Part shown: piece by piece, positions 8,087 to 16,439 of the stretch
Position numbering within the stretch: position 1 is the first letter of the stretch
How the letters are laid out: every line of letters starts with the position of its first letter
Source of the DNA: Pseudomonas sp. QS1027
GTDB taxonomy: Bacteria > Pseudomonadota > Gammaproteobacteria > Pseudomonadales > Pseudomonadaceae
Reading direction: 5' to 3'
NCBI RefSeq assembly: GCF_002814235.1
Contig: NZ_PHSU01000014.1
Coordinates: 124,001 to 188,000 of the forward strand
DNA: 64,000 nucleotides
Notes under the pieces: generated by a model
The model's database searches: none
What the model saw: the letters and a program-made list of their open reading frames with translations, nothing else
Told to the model about the DNA's origin: nothing
Translations under genes and position numbers: made by a program

Positions 8087-8830
8087 TCAAGGGCTGGGGC
8101 TGGACTTGAAGACACCGCTGAGGACAAACGCATAGCGCTCCGGGCGGATAAAAAAGGTGGTCCGGTCACAGCAGCGGCCATCGGCAAAATACGAGGTGCG
8201 CTCCATCACCAGCAGCGCCGCGCCACGTTTCACATTCAGGGTATTGGCCAGGTGCCTGTCGGCTTCCTGGGCGCGAATCGCCATGTCGGCTCGGCTGACC
8301 GGGGAGCCGGTGATCGACTCCAGGATCGAGTAGATCGGACGGTTCTCGACCGCGCTCCAGACCACGTCCGCCAGTTCCACCGGCAGATGGCTGCGACCCA
8401 GGGCGATGGGCTCGTCGTCGACAAAGTGCAGGCGCTCCAGCAACAGGCACTGGTCGGCTTCCGCAAACAGCGCGCACAACGCCTCGGGTACCGGCTGCAG
8501 ATGATGATCGAGGACCCGCATGCTCGGCTTGAGGCCTTGCAACAGCAGCGCCTCATGAAAACTGCGCAGGGCATCGAGACCATGGCGGACCTGCTTGGCC
8601 GCGACGAAGGTGCCTTTGCCTTGCTTGCGTTCCACCACGCCCTCGTCACTGAGCTTGCCCACGGCCAGGCGGATGGTCACTCGACTCACCGCAAAGCGTT
8701 GACCCAGTTCGGCCTCCGAGGGCAGCTTGCCACTGGGTTCGTAGGCGCCGCGCTGAATCTCTTCCAGTAACTGATGGGCGATCTGTTCGTAGAGCGAGGT
8801 GGTGCTGTCACGAAGAATGGGCGTGGACAC
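8087..8830 (-). CDS. GntR-family regulator with UTRA domain (HutC/FarR subfamily)
   Basis: 247 residues. The winged helix (about 10-75) shows LYEQIAHQLLEEIQRGAY...LPSEAELGQRFAVSRVTIRLAVGKLSDEGVVERKQGKGTFVA. The UTRA ligand-binding domain fills about 95-240 (GRSHLPVELADVVWSAVENRPIYSILE, TSYFADGRCCDRTTFFIRPERYAFVL). It is divergent from the ABC importer operon starting at 8929, with a palindrome in the shared gap, so it is the likely repressor of that operon. Confidence 0.9.
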   Translation of the reverse strand: MSTPILRDSTTSLYEQIAHQLLEEIQRGAYEPSGKLPSEAELGQRFAVSRVTIRLAVGKLSDEGVVERKQGKGTFVAAKQVRHGLDALRSFHEALLLQGLKPSMRVLDHHLQPVPEALCALFAEADQCLLLERLHFVDDEPIALGRSHLPVELADVVWSAVENRPIYSILESITGSPVSRADMAIRAQEADRHLANTLNVKRGAALLVMERTSYFADGRCCDRTTFFIRPERYAFVLSGVFKSSPSP

Positions 8831-8917
8831 TGCTGGATTCCGTGATCTGAGAAGCGTGGCGCCGGCGGAGCCTTCACTTCTAAGGTTATAAAAATCGGTT
8901 ATTGGGATGACTTGTAT

Positions 8918-8929
8918 TAATACGTATTA
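8918..8929. promoter_or_regulatory. Candidate GntR operator, perfect palindrome TAATACGTATTA
   Basis: A perfect 12-bp palindrome in the 98-base gap between the GntR/UTRA gene and the ABC operon. It touches the first possible ATG of the ATPase gene (8929). GntR/UTRA proteins bind short palindromes of about this size, so it is the natural operator candidate. Confidence 0.5.
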
Positions 8930-9819
8930 TGTCAGGCATTCCCATTGTAGACGACCTGACGACACTTGCCATGCCAGAAACCTTCCTTCGTGCGCCGCAG
9001 CCAGCCGATGCGTTGAGCGTCGAGCAGATCAGCTTCAGCTACCCCAATGGTCATCGGGTGTTTTCCTCCTTCAGTCTCAGCGCTGCCCCTGGTGAATTTG
9101 TCGCGATCCTCGGGCCGTCCGGCTGTGGCAAGACCACCTTGCTGAACCTGCTGTCGGGGTTTGTCCAACCGCAGGCGGGGCAGATCCGTTTGAACCAGGC
9201 CACGGTGAGTCCGGAGCGTTCGGAGTTGGGTTATGTGTTCCAGGCGCCACAGTTGTTTCCCTGGCTGACAGCCCTGGAAAACGTCCGTTTCGGTCTGCGC
9301 ATGGCGGCTGATATCAGCGAGTCGCAGCAGCGGGAACAGGCCATGCAGTACCTGCGCCTGGTGGGTTTGGAACAGGCCGCGCAGCGTTTGCCCCATCAGC
9401 TTTCCGGCGGGATGCAGCAGCGGGTGTCGCTGGCTCGGACCCTGGCCCTTGAGCCGGAGGTCTTGCTGATGGACGAGCCGTTCGCCGCTCTGGACGCCAT
9501 CAGCCGTAACCACATGAATGAAGAAACCCTTCGGATCTGGGCCGAGCTGGGCCAGACCGTGTTGTTCATTACCCATGATATCGACGAGGCGGTGTTCCTC
9601 GCGGACCGGGTCATCGTCCTCAATATTGCCCCCGGCGGTATTCACAGCGAGCTGAAGATCCAGCTGCCACGTCCGCGCTCCAATCTGAAAACCCGCCGCC
9701 TGCCGGCTTTCCTCGATTACCGCAATGAACTGATGGAGCGTATTTCCCAGGTCATGGCGCTGTCCGAGGCCCGCGTTTCCTCTCCCTCTCTCTCCCTTGA
9801 ACTCGAGTCGATCCAATGA
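8929..9819 (+). CDS. ABC importer ATPase, nitrate/sulfonate/taurine type
   Basis: 296 residues. Walker A GPSGCGKTT is at about 62-70, then Q-loop FQAPQLFPWLTALENV, signature LSGGMQQRVSLARTLALEPE, Walker B LLMDEPFAALD and the switch His in FITHDIDEA. This is the SsuB/TauB class. The start is uncertain: ATG 8929 touches the candidate operator and lacks a ribosome site, and ATG 8971 is an alternative. The last base overlaps the next gene (ATGA). It powers the permease encoded at 10826. Confidence 0.9.
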   Translation: MSGIPIVDDLTTLAMPETFLRAPQPADALSVEQISFSYPNGHRVFSSFSLSAAPGEFVAILGPSGCGKTTLLNLLSGFVQPQAGQIRLNQATVSPERSELGYVFQAPQLFPWLTALENVRFGLRMAADISESQQREQAMQYLRLVGLEQAAQRLPHQLSGGMQQRVSLARTLALEPEVLLMDEPFAALDAISRNHMNEETLRIWAELGQTVLFITHDIDEAVFLADRVIVLNIAPGGIHSELKIQLPRPRSNLKTRRLPAFLDYRNELMERISQVMALSEARVSSPSLSLELESIQ

Positions 9820-10817
9820 TCAAACGTACGCTGCTTGCCCTTTCATTGTCGGTTGCCGCGGTGGCCGGCAGTTCATTGGCCGTCGCCGGGGAAGCCAAGC
9901 CGCTGCGGGTGGGTTATGTCTTTGCCATGGCCAACGCCCCGGCGCTGATCGCGGACAAGGAAGGTTACTACCGTGAGGAAGGCCTGAACGTGGACCTCAG
10001 GGCGTTGGGCGATGGTCCGGTGATCCAGCAGGCACTGGCCGCGGGTGAACTGGACGTGGCTTATGTCGGCACGCCACCGGTGTACCAGTGGTTTTCCCGA
10101 GGCTTGCAGAGCCGGATCCTGGCCAAGGTCAATTACGGCCAGGCGGCGGTGATCGTCGACAGCAAAAGCCCGATCAACTCCCTGGCCGAGCTCAAGGGCA
10201 AAAAGCTCGCCGGGGTGAAGAAGGGCAGTGGCATGGACGTGCTGCTGCGTGGTTATGTGCTCAAGGAAAAGGCCGGACTCAATCCCGATCATGACCTCGA
10301 CATCATCGATATGCCCCCGGGCAATATGAACGCCGCCCTGGAGCGCGGCATCGTCGATGCGGCGTTCTCCTGGGAACCCTTTGTCAGCCAATCCTTGCTG
10401 CGCGGCTCGAGCCGGGTCCTGTTCGACGTCAACCAGGCCTTGCCCCAGTACCCCTGGTACGTGGTGATCGCGCTGCCGAAAACCTTGCAGGAACGCCCGG
10501 ATGACGTGGTGAAACTGTTGCGCGCCCATCGCAAGGCCATCGCCTTTCTCAATGAACATCCCGACGAGTCGAACCGGATCATCGCCGAGGCCTTCAAGCT
10601 CGAAGCGGTGCAAGGGCCGGACGGCAAGACCATCGCTCCGGAAACCATCGTTGCCCAGGCCCGCACCCGGCTGGGTTGGTCGGCGGACCTGGAGGCCACG
10701 GACATCCAGTTTATCCAGCGCCTGATGAACTACTCCCATGACCTGGGCTTTATCGACACCACGCTCAAGACCGAGCAGATCGTCGACACCTCCTACCTGG
10801 AAAAAGCTTCGCGCTGA
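9816..10817 (+). CDS. ABC periplasmic binding protein, NMT1/SsuA-like
   Basis: 333 residues with a Sec signal peptide (MIKRTLLALSLSVAAVAGSS, cleavage near LAVAG). The mature part has the SsuA/TauA-like pattern: LRVGYVFAMANAPALIADKEGYYREEGLNVDLRALGDGPVIQQALAAGELDVAYVGTPPVYQWFSRG, and a C-terminal 'AFSWEPFVSQSLL'. The ligand is probably a sulfonate, taurine-like or other small anionic compound, but key residues cannot be assigned by eye. It overlaps the ATPase gene by four bases, implying coupled expression. Confidence 0.9.
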   Translation: MIKRTLLALSLSVAAVAGSSLAVAGEAKPLRVGYVFAMANAPALIADKEGYYREEGLNVDLRALGDGPVIQQALAAGELDVAYVGTPPVYQWFSRGLQSRILAKVNYGQAAVIVDSKSPINSLAELKGKKLAGVKKGSGMDVLLRGYVLKEKAGLNPDHDLDIIDMPPGNMNAALERGIVDAAFSWEPFVSQSLLRGSSRVLFDVNQALPQYPWYVVIALPKTLQERPDDVVKLLRAHRKAIAFLNEHPDESNRIIAEAFKLEAVQGPDGKTIAPETIVAQARTRLGWSADLEATDIQFIQRLMNYSHDLGFIDTTLKTEQIVDTSYLEKASR

Positions 10818-10825
10818 GTCTGCCC

Positions 10826-11575
10826 ATGTCCTTGCCAAAACCGAATTGGGGATGGGCGTCGCTGCCGTTCCTGCTGTTGATCTGGGTGGCCCTGGCCAGC
10901 CGTTTTCCCACCTACATTTTGCCGCAACCCTGGGACGTGGCTCGCGAGGCCCTGCGTTGGCTGGGTGATGGCTCGCTCTGGCAACACCTGCAAGCCAGTG
11001 TCCTGGAGGAGCTCGGCGGGTTCTGCGCGGCGGTGATTGTCGCCGTGCTGCTGGGGGCGGCGGGTGGATTGTCCTCGCGCTTCCGTGACTTCATCGCGCC
11101 ACTCAACAGCCTGTTCATGGCCATCCCGCCGATCGCCTGGGCGCCGCTGATCATGATCATCTTCGGCCTGGGTTATGTGTCCATCGTGCTGGTGATCTTC
11201 ATCGCCGCAGTGTTCCCCATGGCGGTGACGATCCAGGAGGGCGTGCAGGGCATTCGTGGCGGGGAAGTGCGCGCGGCCCGCACGCTGGGTGCCAGTTCCT
11301 GGCAGTTGCTGGCCCATGTCTATCTGCCGGCATCGCTGCCGTTTGTCACGGCGGCCCTGCGCATCGGCTTCAGCCAGGGTTGGCGGGCGCTGGTGGCGGC
11401 GGAAATGATCGGCGCCTCCCGGGGCATCGGCTGGATGGTCTCCACCGGGGGCCAGATCGGCAACAGCAGCCAGGTGCTGCTGGGCATCGTCCTGATCGGG
11501 CTGATCGCCTGGTTGATGGAGAGTTTCGTGTTCCGGCGCATCGAGCGTCATTACCAGCAATGGCGCGAGCAATAA
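10826..11575 (+). CDS. ABC permease, SsuC/TauC type
   Basis: 249 residues with about six membrane helices and the EAA loop AARTLGASSWQLLAHVYLPASLPFVTAALRIGFSQGWRALVAAEMIGA, which couples to the ATPase. The final 'GLIAWLMESFVFRRIERHYQQWR' is typical of the sulfonate/nitrate permeases. It lies eight bases after the binding-protein gene in the same operon. Confidence 0.92.
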   Translation: MSLPKPNWGWASLPFLLLIWVALASRFPTYILPQPWDVAREALRWLGDGSLWQHLQASVLEELGGFCAAVIVAVLLGAAGGLSSRFRDFIAPLNSLFMAIPPIAWAPLIMIIFGLGYVSIVLVIFIAAVFPMAVTIQEGVQGIRGGEVRAARTLGASSWQLLAHVYLPASLPFVTAALRIGFSQGWRALVAAEMIGASRGIGWMVSTGGQIGNSSQVLLGIVLIGLIAWLMESFVFRRIERHYQQWREQ

Positions 11576-11625
11576 GTCGCCGGTGCTCCCTTTCAAACCT
11601 TCAATGAACCTGTATGAGGTGTCAT

Positions 11626-13995
11626 GTGAGTAACCCGTTCGATCCCCGCGAAGCCGGGCACTACATTGCCCCGCAAGGCCTGTATGAACGCAACAAGCAA
11701 CGCCCGTTCCTGGGGGCGATCAGCTGTGATCGGCAGACCCTGGTGGCCGGCCAATGGGACGAGATCACCCTGGTCTACGAGGTCGGCGGCAGCGGCTTGG
11801 CGGACGGTGCCTGGTTGAAGCTGGCGTTCAAGTTCTACTCCGACTGGGCGTTGTTCCAGACTTCGAACCCGGCGGGTCCCAACTACGTCAGTGCCGAATA
11901 TCAGGCCGGTGAATTGGTGCCGGGGCAGAGCCAGGCCACGGTGCAGCACCTGAAGGTGCGCTTCGACCAGAAGGGTCATGAGCGGCCGTTCCAGAAAGCC
12001 GTGATCATCGATATCGTCGACGGCTACCTCAATCCTGGCGACCGTATCGTCATCCGCCTCGGTGACCGACGCCAGGGCGGCGCGGGCACGCGGGTGCAGA
12101 GTTTCGTCGAGAAGGACTTCCGTTTCCGCTTGTTTATCGACCCGCTGGGCAGCTCGAAGTTTGCCGAGGTGCCGGGTGATCCGTTGCTGGATATCGTCCC
12201 GGGCCCGGCGCAAGGCGTGCAACTGATCGTGCCGCGGCTGGTCAGCGCCGGTGAAGTGTTCGACGTGCTGTTGCGGGTCGACGATGCCTGGGGCAATACC
12301 TGTCGCCAGCTGCCGTTGGAGGGGCTATTGACCCTGACCGGCCCTGAGGGCGAACAACGGCAACAGCCGTTCCGCCTGGCGGCCGAGGGCTGGGCGATTG
12401 CCCGGCTTGAGGGGCTGAAGTTCGGCGCGGTGGGCGAGTGGCGCTTGTCGGCCGAGGTGCAGGGGCCGTTTGTGCGCGGGGCCCAGGCCTTTGTCACGGT
12501 CGACCCGGCGGGTACGGCATTGCGTCCGCTCTATGCGGACCTGCATGTGCATTCCGACGACACCGTGGGCACCAATGACACCTTGTACAACCTCAGCTAT
12601 GGCCGTGATGTCGCCGGGCTCGATGTGCTCGGTTATACCGCCAACGACTTCAATATCACCGAGCAGCGCTGGGACCAGGCGGTCAAGTTGATCCACGAGC
12701 TCAATGAGCCGGGTCGCTTTGTCTGCTATCCCGGTACCGAATGGTGCGGCAACTCCTGCGCCGGCGGCGACCGCAATGTGGTGTTCCTGCACGGTCGGAA
12801 GCCGGAGTTTCCGTTCGACAACCAGGGGCGGCTGGTGCGCTCCTTCGAATGGAACGAGTTTACCGCCGGGACCATCAAGCCCGGCGCCTGGCCGGTGGAC
12901 GAGCTGTATGCCGCCTATGCCAAGGACCCCGAAGGCCATCTGATGATGCCTCACGTGGGCGGGCGTCGCTGCAACCTGGACTGGCATCACCCCGAGCTGG
13001 AGCGCCTGATTGAAGTGGGTTCGGCGTGGGGGCAGTTCCATTGGGTCTACGCTGAAGCCTTGCAGCGTGGATATCGGGTGGGGGCCGCCGCCAACAGCGA
13101 TGAACACCAGGGCCGTTGCGGCGGCGGTGTGCCGGCCACGGCGGTGTTTGGTTCCCGTGGCGGGCTGACCGGGGTGGTTGCCGACAGTTTTGACCGTGCC
13201 AGTGTCGGCAAGGCATTGCGTGCCCGCCGGACCTTTGCCACCACCGGCGAGCGCTCGTTCGCCAGCCTGCGCCAGGGTGCACACTTTATGGGCGAGGTGT
13301 TCACTGCACGGGCGGATGCGACGCTGGATTATCGTTTGCTGGGGGAGGCGGGTTGGGAGCAGGTCGAGTTGTTCGACGGCGAGCAGCGGGTCTGGTCGCG
13401 CAATCTGCATGAGGAACTGGGTTTCTCGGGGCACGGCATTCGCCTGCGGTTGGGCGGCGCACGGATCAAGGACCGTTATCGCGGTGCCTACTGGACCGGC
13501 GAAATCCGCGTGACCGGCGCGGTGATCAAGGGCTTCCGGGCATTGGGCCTCGATCATCCCGAGCAGACCGTATGGCGCAAGGATGCGACGACACTGGCAT
13601 TTCGCACCGATACCAATGGCGATACCGACAGCATCGAGATCGACCTGTCGCAACTGGCGGGCGCGACCCTGCAGATTCAAAGCCGTATCGACAATTACAT
13701 CAAGGTCGGCGACCCATCCGAGCCGCAACCTTATGTGCATGCGCCGACGGTGCTGATGGAGTTGTCCGGTGAGCAACTGCTGGCGCAGGGGCAGGTGATC
13801 GAGGAGTTGCCAGGGGCGGAGTTGAAGGTCTCCCTGGAGCGGACAACCGACGCGTTGTTGCCGCGAGAGGTGCAGGGGCAGATCGAGCTGGCTGAGTTGC
13901 AGCTGGAAGCGGGGCGTGAGCATCCGTTGTTCATCTGCGCACGGCAGCGGGATCAGTCGAGGGTCTGGACTTCGGCGTTGTTTTTGACGGTGTAG
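11626..13995 (+). CDS. DUF3604 PHP-like metal-dependent hydrolase
   Basis: 789 residues from GTG 11626, chosen because GAGG lies six bases before it; ATG 11614 is an alternative adding four residues. The first ~290 residues are beta-rich. A PHP-type motif DLHVHSDD follows at about 305-312, then YTANDFN, CYPGTEWCGNSCAGGDRNVVFL, MPHVGGRRCNLDWHHPELE and AAANSDEHQGRCGGG, which supply His/Asp metal ligands as in the PHP phosphoesterase superfamily. DUF3604 proteins have no firm substrate. No signal peptide is visible, so the enzyme is probably cytoplasmic and may process the compound brought in by the preceding ABC importer, 51 bases upstream. Confidence 0.8.
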   Translation: MSNPFDPREAGHYIAPQGLYERNKQRPFLGAISCDRQTLVAGQWDEITLVYEVGGSGLADGAWLKLAFKFYSDWALFQTSNPAGPNYVSAEYQAGELVPGQSQATVQHLKVRFDQKGHERPFQKAVIIDIVDGYLNPGDRIVIRLGDRRQGGAGTRVQSFVEKDFRFRLFIDPLGSSKFAEVPGDPLLDIVPGPAQGVQLIVPRLVSAGEVFDVLLRVDDAWGNTCRQLPLEGLLTLTGPEGEQRQQPFRLAAEGWAIARLEGLKFGAVGEWRLSAEVQGPFVRGAQAFVTVDPAGTALRPLYADLHVHSDDTVGTNDTLYNLSYGRDVAGLDVLGYTANDFNITEQRWDQAVKLIHELNEPGRFVCYPGTEWCGNSCAGGDRNVVFLHGRKPEFPFDNQGRLVRSFEWNEFTAGTIKPGAWPVDELYAAYAKDPEGHLMMPHVGGRRCNLDWHHPELERLIEVGSAWGQFHWVYAEALQRGYRVGAAANSDEHQGRCGGGVPATAVFGSRGGLTGVVADSFDRASVGKALRARRTFATTGERSFASLRQGAHFMGEVFTARADATLDYRLLGEAGWEQVELFDGEQRVWSRNLHEELGFSGHGIRLRLGGARIKDRYRGAYWTGEIRVTGAVIKGFRALGLDHPEQTVWRKDATTLAFRTDTNGDTDSIEIDLSQLAGATLQIQSRIDNYIKVGDPSEPQPYVHAPTVLMELSGEQLLAQGQVIEELPGAELKVSLERTTDALLPREVQGQIELAELQLEAGREHPLFICARQRDQSRVWTSALFLTV

Positions 13996-14099
13996 GCCGG
14001 CCAGGAAGCGCAGTGCGCCAACCGTCCAGGGCTGGCGCCTTGGGTTGAAATAGGCTATCTGTTTGGGCATCACGAGGATGCTGGACTCAGGAGCAGATG

Positions 14100-14261
14100 A
14101 TGGCCAATACACCGGATAACGATGAAGCCCTGGAGGTCCAGCGGATGTGCGAGGTTGCGCAGTTGTACTTGAAGAGAAGCCTGACACCCCGGGAGGTTGA
14201 AGAGATCGTCGCTTTTGTGGCGGCTAAAAGGGCACGGACGGAAAGTCGCCAGAAGGGATGA
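14100..14261 (+). CDS. Small 53-residue acidic/helical protein
   Basis: ATG 14100 is preceded by AGGAG (14089-14093) at six bases; the adjoining ATG at 14097 is too close. The product begins MANTPDNDEALEVQRMCEVA, continues with a Leu-rich helix and a 'LTPREVEEIVAFVAAKRAR' segment, and is soluble. Codon use matches the neighbours. Function is unknown. Confidence 0.55.
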   Translation: MANTPDNDEALEVQRMCEVAQLYLKRSLTPREVEEIVAFVAAKRARTESRQKG

Positions 14262-14395
14262 CGAATAGGTCTTTACAGGTCTCGTGTTTCGTCAGCATTC
14301 GAGGCGCGTATGCCTGCGATCCTGTTCATCTGTATCTATCTGGCGCCCTGGTGGCTTGATAGAGTTTGAAGCTCTTCTCGGCAAGGAACGGCTCC

Positions 14396-14725
14396 ATGGA
14401 CCTTACGGCTATCCCCTTCGGTACGACTGATTGGTCGACTATCGAGCCCGTCGCCCATCCGGGCCAGACGGGTACCGCCTATTGGCGGACTTGTCAGTTT
14501 GGCAGTGCCCGTGTACGGATGGTCGAGTACAGTCCCGGGTACCTGGCCGACCACTGGTGCTGGAGAGGGCATATCCTGTTGTGCCTGGAGGGCGAGCTGG
14601 AGACCGAGCTGGAAGATGGTCGTCGGTTCATCCTGTCTGCGGGGATGAGCTATCAGGTGGGCAACAATAACGAGGGGCATCGGTCATCCACTACCCGCGG
14701 GGCGAAGCTGTTCATTGTGGATTGA
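14396..14725 (+). CDS. DHCW-motif cupin-fold protein
   Basis: 109 residues from ATG 14396 with AAGGAA upstream. The sequence is a compact single cupin barrel: GYLADHWCWRGHILLCLEGELETELEDGRRFILSAGMSYQVGNN. The ADHWCW...GHI segment is the signature of the small 'DHCW motif' cupins. Metal ligands are incomplete compared with classic cupins. The enzymatic role of the family is not established. It is monocistronic. Confidence 0.8.
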   Translation: MDLTAIPFGTTDWSTIEPVAHPGQTGTAYWRTCQFGSARVRMVEYSPGYLADHWCWRGHILLCLEGELETELEDGRRFILSAGMSYQVGNNNEGHRSSTTRGAKLFIVD

Positions 14726-14943
14726 GTACCGACAGCTGGGCTGCTTTGGATCAAAAGCTATTTGCCAACGATGTAGTCGAAGGCTGTTTTAGGCAAGGGA
14801 AGTTCACTAGGGGAGAAAGTCAGCCACTTCCTGTGATCCTGTGGGAGGCGACCTAGCTTGTTGCGCGCAGATACACGTATTCCGCACAGAGAGCAGAGGA
14901 CTCTCTGTTTCGTTCAGGATGGAGTGTTCTTGTATCTTCAGGC

Positions 14944-15759
14944 CTAGACCTGCAGAAAATGGCTCGCAATGGTCCCGGAGCAAATCGGTTCAACCGATCC
15001 GGTCAGGACCACGCCGCCGACGCTGTCCCATTTCACCTGCACCGTTCCACCGTCACATTGCACCTCGACGGTATCGTCCAGAAGGCCACGGCGAATCCCG
15101 CCCACTACCGCCCCGCAACAGCAGGAGCCCGAGCCCTGCGCGATACCGCCGCCACGCTCCCAGATGCGCAGGCGGATATGGCCACGGTCGATGACCTGGA
15201 CGAAATGCACATTGGTCTTGCTGGGGAAAAGCGCATCGGTTTCCACCGTGGGGCCAAAAGCCGCCACGTCGACCGCTGCCAGATCCTCGACAAAGAAGGT
15301 GCAGTGCGGATTGCCCATGCTGCAAGCCGTGGGGCTTCCGGGCAGCGGCAAGCGATTGGTGTCCACCTCTTCGGCAAGCGGGATCTCCTGCCAATCGAGC
15401 GAAGGCTTGCCCATGTCCACCGATACCCGCCGACCCGACTCGCGGACACAGGTCAGCACACCGCGATGGGTCCTGAGCAGCACTGAAGTGCTATTCGCCT
15501 CACGCATCAACATGTCCGCCACACCGCGGGTTGCACTGCCGCAGGTTTCCAGGCTGGAACCGTCCGGATTCCAGAACAGCAAGCGTGCCGCCGCATCTTC
15601 GCAGTCCAGCACCACGGCCAACTGATTGAAGCCAATGCCGCGATTTCGATCACCCAGACGACGGGCCACCTCAGGGGTGATCGGATCGACCTTGCCGCGC
15701 AGGTCGACAATCACGAAGTCGTCGCCGTGGGCATGCATCTTCACGAAGTTCAGCGTCAT
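14944..15759 (-). CDS. Divergent diaminopimelate-epimerase-like protein
   Basis: 271 residues, the usual DapF length and two-domain fold. Recognisable are LNFVKMHAHGDDFVIVD, NPDGSSLETCGSATRG, SMGNPHCTFFVED and the tail 'AVVGGIRRGLLD'. The first catalytic Cys is kept (Cys73), but the usual CGNG is CGSA. In the second active-site motif, normally ACGTGACA, the sequence reads GSGSCCCG, placing Ser210 where the catalytic Cys should be. GNDF and DQL are also altered (GDDF, NQL). It is not beside lysA. It may act on another amino acid or catalyse a one-base reaction such as dehydration; a normal DapF role is doubtful. Confidence 0.75.
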   Translation of the reverse strand: MTLNFVKMHAHGDDFVIVDLRGKVDPITPEVARRLGDRNRGIGFNQLAVVLDCEDAAARLLFWNPDGSSLETCGSATRGVADMLMREANSTSVLLRTHRGVLTCVRESGRRVSVDMGKPSLDWQEIPLAEEVDTNRLPLPGSPTACSMGNPHCTFFVEDLAAVDVAAFGPTVETDALFPSKTNVHFVQVIDRGHIRLRIWERGGGIAQGSGSCCCGAVVGGIRRGLLDDTVEVQCDGGTVQVKWDSVGGVVLTGSVEPICSGTIASHFLQV

Positions 15760-15779
15760 ACCGATCCTGTTTTCCCGCC

Positions 15780-16229
15780 TTATTTTATCTTGGGCATATC
15801 CAGTATGGATCTGATAAAGGCGTCGTCGGTGTTGGCCTGAAGTTCAGATACGTACCACTGGCCTTGCACCTGCCTGAAGCCTATGTGCAGCCCGATCAAT
15901 TGCCCGTCATCGCGCTCGATCAGATAGGCTCTGTTTTCAAACACTTCACCTTTGGCCTCTTTGGGGGTCAGGTGTATTTTGTATATTTCATGTTGTCCGA
16001 GCCAGGCGGACAGTGTGTTTTGGCTTTTGGAGATGAGATCTTTCTCTTTGGTTTGCCACTTGTCGAAGTGCCCGGAAAAAGCTTTGCTCCAGCAGTCCGA
16101 TGCCAACTTGTTTTCAATGCACTGACTGTATTGGTTCTCTAACTCGTCTTTGTAGGCAATGGCGTCGTTGGCGTAGGCGGAACTTGCAGTCGCCAGGAGG
16201 GACAGGCAAAAAACAGCTTTCTTGAACAT
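15780..16229 (-). CDS. Exported hypothetical protein
   Basis: 149 residues with a clear Sec signal peptide (MFKKAVFCLSLLATASSAYA, cut before NDA). The mature protein has two Cys near its start (SQCIENKLASDCW), able to form a disulphide, and a beta-rich C-terminal half (YLIERDDGQLIGLHIGFRQVQGQWYVSELQAN). It is rich in Lys and Asn for this genome and its DNA is lower in GC than the neighbours, hinting at more recent acquisition. I do not recognise a family. Confidence 0.7.
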   Translation of the reverse strand: MFKKAVFCLSLLATASSAYANDAIAYKDELENQYSQCIENKLASDCWSKAFSGHFDKWQTKEKDLISKSQNTLSAWLGQHEIYKIHLTPKEAKGEVFENRAYLIERDDGQLIGLHIGFRQVQGQWYVSELQANTDDAFIRSILDMPKIK

Positions 16230-16384
16230 TCTGATCTCATCTTGAATTTAGGGATTTGCCTTGCGGTTCAACCCTGTCTTGCTTGGCCATCGGCATTCGC
16301 TTTCGCTCTTGCAGCCACCGATGGATCACGCGTCGTGGTCCTACAGTACCTCACCAGGTTCAGGAGTGGATAGGGCTTGCGAAG

Positions 16385-16420
16385 CCCGTGATGACCGCGC
16401 GCCTGGCGCGGTCCCACGGG
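16385..16420. terminator. Hairpin downstream of the alcohol dehydrogenase gene
   Basis: CCCGTG (16385-16390) pairs with CACGGG (16415-16420) outside, and GACCGCGC (16393-16400) with GCGCGGTC (16406-16413) inside, loop GCCTG. It lies 20 bases after the stop of the minus-strand dehydrogenase gene. There is no T-run, so it could be a REP-like element rather than a true terminator. Confidence 0.45.
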
Positions 16421-16439
16421 GCCGGAGGGAGGGGAGCGA

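Noticed and set aside
12325..14187. 620-residue minus-strand frame
   Set aside because: Antisense of the DUF3604 gene, with low-complexity Pro/Gln/His composition.
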